Source of the DNA: Synergistes jonesii
Lineage (GTDB): Bacteria; Synergistota; Synergistia; Synergistales; Synergistaceae
Direction of reading: 5' to 3'
DNA length: 64,000 nucleotides
Assembly: GCF_000712295.1 (NCBI RefSeq)
Contig: NZ_JMKI01000004.1
Coordinates: 24,077-88,076, forward strand
Positions 61,559 through 64,000 of this stretch are shown here, piece by piece (position 1 is the stretch's first letter; every line of letters starts with the position of its first letter). The translations under genes and the position numbers were made by a program. The notes below the pieces were generated by a model that was not told where the DNA came from, did no database searches, and saw only the letters and a program-made list of their open reading frames with translations.

Positions 61559-62459
61559 GCTCTGCCGCAGATATTACGAAGAATGCGCGGCGCCGGCCAT
61601 CGAAGAAAAATTCAAAGGGGTCGCGCGGCGTTTCGCTGCCGGCCTCGCCGGAGAAGGCTCGGAGTGCCTCGGCTTCGACGACGAGATATCGCGCGACCAC
61701 GACTTCGGCCCGGGCTTCTGCCTCTGGCTCACCGACTGTGACTTCGAAAAATACGGCGCCGAGCTGGGCGCCCTCTACGATCGTCTGCCGAAAGAATTCA
61801 TGGGCGTCGCGCGAAACACGCAGCCGCAGGGCGCGGGGCGCGTAGGCGTCCTCAGGATCGGCGACTTTTACCGGCGCTTCACCGGCTGCCGCGGCGTCCC
61901 CCCGGACGAAGCGTCGTGGTTTCGCATACCGCAGAACTTCCTCGCGGCCGCGACGGGAGGGGAAGTCTTCCGCGACGAGCTTGGAGAATTTTCGCGCATA
62001 CGCGCCGCGCTGCTGCCGTGCTACCCGCGCGACGTGAGGCTCAAAAAGCTATCCGCGCGCGTCTTCGCGATGGCGCAGGCTGGGCAGTACAACTATCCGA
62101 GGTGCGCGAAGCGCGGCGACAGGACGGCTGCGGCCTTCTCACTCGGAGAATTCGCGAAGGCGGCCCTCGAAGCGGCGCATCTGATAAACGAAAGATACGC
62201 GCCCTACTACAAATGGCTCTTCAGGAGCGCGCGCGGGCTCCCGCTGCTGCGCGAAGCCGTTGAAATGACCGGCAGCCTCTTCGCGGAAAGCGGCGGGGAG
62301 CGCGATAAAATAGAATCTATATGCGCGTGCACCGCCGCGGAATTGAAACGCAAAGGACTCTCCGATTCCGGCGACTCCTTCCTCGTAGCGCACGCGGAGG
62401 AGATAATGCGGCGCATAGAGAGCGAATATCTTAAAAGCTTCGGGGTGGCGGCAGGATGA
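61542..62459 (+). CDS. DUF4037 nucleotidyltransferase-like protein
   Basis: A 305-residue protein of the DUF4037 family. SRDHDFGPGFCLWL contains two Asp-type residues in the position used by polymerase-beta-like nucleotidyltransferases, and the family is linked to that superfamily, though a GS motif is not obvious. The C-terminal half is helical (LEAAHLINERYAPYYKWLF). The ATG at 61542 sits behind GGGGGGAAA. It overlaps the TPR gene and the DUF4125 gene. The target is unknown. Confidence 0.8.
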   Translation: MTRGLELCRRYYEECAAPAIEEKFKGVARRFAAGLAGEGSECLGFDDEISRDHDFGPGFCLWLTDCDFEKYGAELGALYDRLPKEFMGVARNTQPQGAGRVGVLRIGDFYRRFTGCRGVPPDEASWFRIPQNFLAAATGGEVFRDELGEFSRIRAALLPCYPRDVRLKKLSARVFAMAQAGQYNYPRCAKRGDRTAAAFSLGEFAKAALEAAHLINERYAPYYKWLFRSARGLPLLREAVEMTGSLFAESGGERDKIESICACTAAELKRKGLSDSGDSFLVAHAEEIMRRIESEYLKSFGVAAG

Positions 62460-63091
62460 CGGAAGATGAAAGAGACGAGCTTATAAAGCAGATAATAGCG
62501 CTTGAATGGAAATTTTTCGACAAGGTGCCGAACGAGGGCGGCCGCGCCGCCTGTCAGGACGATTTTCGGACCTTCCGCATAATGCGGGGCAGCCAGTACG
62601 CGGCGTGGAGCGACGAGATGCTCGAAAGCTACATGGACGACCTGATGCGCGCGCTTGCCGAGGGGCGGAACCCTCTGACGGAAAAATACGGCTACATGAT
62701 GTGCATCGCCGCGCCGGAACGGAACGCGAAGCTCGCGGGCGCGCTACCCGTCGTGAGCGCCGCGAAGAGGGCCGCGTCTCTGCGGATAATAGGTGCGCTG
62801 GCGCTGCTGAACGACGCGTTTGCGAAAAAATATCCGCGGGTCGCCGGCAGGGCGCGCCCGCTGCGCGCCTCCGGCGAAGATGAAGAAGGCACGACGTCGA
62901 TGGAGACATATCAGCTCGGCGAGCTGTGGACGTATTCACTGAGGACGCTCGAACTGATGGAGCGTCATCTGGAAGAGTTTGCGAAAAAGGGCAGGAGTTA
63001 TCCCGAAGAGGTGATAGAGAGCAGCCTTAAACGGAGAGGCTTCAAGAGCCTGAGGGACGCCGAAGACTACCTCGCATCGCTCGGCTTGTAG
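62456..63091 (+). CDS. DUF4125 family protein
   Basis: A 211-residue helical protein. EWKFFDKVPNEGGRAACQDD and RGSQYAAWSDEMLESYMDDL are the DUF4125 landmarks, and KYGYMM follows. Function unknown. Its ATG overlaps the DUF4037 stop (ATGA), so the three genes are probably translated as a unit. DUF4125 and DUF4037 are repeatedly neighbours, and in some proteins they seem to be fused. Confidence 0.8.
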   Translation: MTEDERDELIKQIIALEWKFFDKVPNEGGRAACQDDFRTFRIMRGSQYAAWSDEMLESYMDDLMRALAEGRNPLTEKYGYMMCIAAPERNAKLAGALPVVSAAKRAASLRIIGALALLNDAFAKKYPRVAGRARPLRASGEDEEGTTSMETYQLGELWTYSLRTLELMERHLEEFAKKGRSYPEEVIESSLKRRGFKSLRDAEDYLASLGL

Positions 63092-63130
63092 GAAATAAAG
63101 ATAAAATCAAGCCGCGCTGAGCCGGCGGTA

Positions 63131-64000
63131 GTGTAACTTATTCTGTGTAAACCCCTTGCCCCTGGATCGATGTAAGACATCAAAGGGTTACCGTTACTGC
63201 TTCAGTATCACCATAATGACATACGCTATCCGGGCTGTCAATGGACTGCAGCCCGGACTTTTCTTATAGGCGTTTAGGGCTATTCCAGATCTCCGGGTTC
63301 TATGCGTTCCTCAAAGTAAATGCACAGCTGTGACAGAATTTTACTCCAGTCCCTGTCCCTGCCGGTCCACTTTTCAGTGATGTCCATCGTCGCAAGATAA
63401 AGGAGCTTGAGAAGGGCGTCGTCTGAGGGGAAGATCGTACGTGTTTTTGTCACTTTCCTGAGCTGCCGGTTGTAGTTCTCGATCTGGTTTGTCGTATAGA
63501 TCATCCGGCGCAGCTCATAGGGATACTTGAAATAAGCGGATAACTGAGGCCAGTTGTTCCGCCAGCTCGCTACCGAAGACGGGTATTTCGAGCCCCACTT
63601 CTCTTCAAGTCTGTCAAGCCCTTCCTCGGCCTGCTCCAGTGTAGGAGCCTGATAGACACCCTTCAAATCATTCATAAAAGCCTTAATGTCCTTGTAAGAG
63701 ACGAATTTTGTCGTGTAACGGATCTGATGGACAATGCAGCGCTGGATTTCGGCCTTGGGATATACGGCGCTTATCGCATCTGCAAAGCCTGTCAGGCCGT
63801 CGACGGAGATAATGAAAATATCTTCGGTGCCGCGATTACGGATCTCGTTAAGGACACCGACCCAGTACTTGGCGCTCTCATTTCCGCCGACCCACAGGCC
63901 AAGGACTTCACGATGCCCGTCCAGTCTTGTCCCAATAGCAACATAAACGGCTTTCTTGACGGTTCGGCCGTCCTGCCTCACATGAAATGCACGGCTCTCA
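63131..64000 (-). mobile_element. IS256-family insertion sequence, truncated by the window edge
   Basis: A transposase of the IS256 family lies at 63280 to beyond 64000. The left end is placed near 63131, where GTGTAACTTATTCTGTGTAAA resembles terminal repeats of this family; the right end is outside the window. Confidence in the exact border is low. Confidence 0.6.
63280..64000 (-). CDS. IS256-family transposase (partial, 5' end outside window)
   Basis: The C-terminal ~240 residues of a DDE transposase. FIISVDGLTGFADAI carries the second catalytic Asp; QRCIVHQIRYT and YTTNQIENYNRQLRK (with the catalytic Glu) are IS256 hallmarks. The frame is open to the last base of the window, so the N-terminus lies to the right. 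It runs opposite to the DUF4125 gene. The sequence looks undamaged. Confidence 0.9.
   Translation of the reverse strand, partial: ESRAFHVRQDGRTVKKAVYVAIGTRLDGHREVLGLWVGGNESAKYWVGVLNEIRNRGTEDIFIISVDGLTGFADAISAVYPKAEIQRCIVHQIRYTTKFVSYKDIKAFMNDLKGVYQAPTLEQAEEGLDRLEEKWGSKYPSSVASWRNNWPQLSAYFKYPYELRRMIYTTNQIENYNRQLRKVTKTRTIFPSDDALLKLLYLATMDITEKWTGRDRDWSKILSQLCIYFEERIEPGDLE

Overview
The window looks like a chromosomal segment of a Synergistota bacterium, probably close to Cloacibacillus or Synergistes. Most of it is GC-rich and densely packed with short intergenic gaps. TTG and GTG starts are common. Housekeeping operons are standard: hrcA-grpE-dnaK-dnaJ behind a CIRCE element, and the rimP-nusA-infB-rbfA-truB-ribF translation operon. 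There is a complete branched-chain amino acid ABC transporter, as expected of amino-acid fermenters. The most telling taxonomic clue is a secreted carboxypeptidase (42954-45371) whose C-terminus carries a GGCNAG motif, a hydrophobic helix and RKR, the Synergist-CTERM sorting pattern. The taxonomic call is inference; no 16S rRNA is present.

Positions 1 to about 7750 are accessory DNA: an integrative island abutting the 3' end of tmRNA (7748-8100, minus), with a P4-type tyrosine integrase at 6361-7524. Cargo includes divergent XRE regulators, an XRE / unknown / DUF4062-like (TIR-like) cassette, a DUF4145 zinc-ribbon protein, a frameshifted Clp-fold serine protease (SDH family) with a small partner, a RelB-YafQ toxin-antitoxin pair and a HAD phosphatase. 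A fragment of a second integrase 3' end (4567-4675) and a 22-bp direct repeat (2240/4700) suggest successive insertions.

From 8173 to about 37350 the chromosome is ordinary. It holds smpB, a UPF0182 membrane protein, secreted orphans, a GH18 hydrolase and a DUF2207 protein. The yedF / cysteine desulfurase-like selenium pair follows, then a CHASE4 receptor with a degenerate HD-GYP domain. Next come a ThiF-type adenylyltransferase, a membrane dipeptidase, a YjiH transporter, YbaK, a lytic transglycosylase and a CitG homologue. An XRE-ImmA pair with a radical SAM gene, an Old Yellow Enzyme, an RpiR regulator, a solitary DpnI-type endonuclease and a folP-folK operon complete this stretch.

Positions 37521-42499 hold the heat-shock operon, and 42500-45430 an AT-richer secreted carboxypeptidase. 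The livJHMGF operon is at 45500-50187. A PsuG-like pseudouridine monophosphate glycosidase preceded by a decayed ABC ATPase remnant lies at 50223-51424, and the rimP-to-ribF operon at 51565-59530. A periplasmic prolyl-isomerase-like protein and a TPR-DUF4037-DUF4125 operon follow. The window ends inside an IS256-family insertion sequence.

The best candidates for something under-described are the XRE / unknown / DUF4062-like cassette (348-2168) and the TPR-DUF4037-DUF4125 operon (60695-63091). The stand-alone DpnI homologue is a recognised family in an unusual setting.
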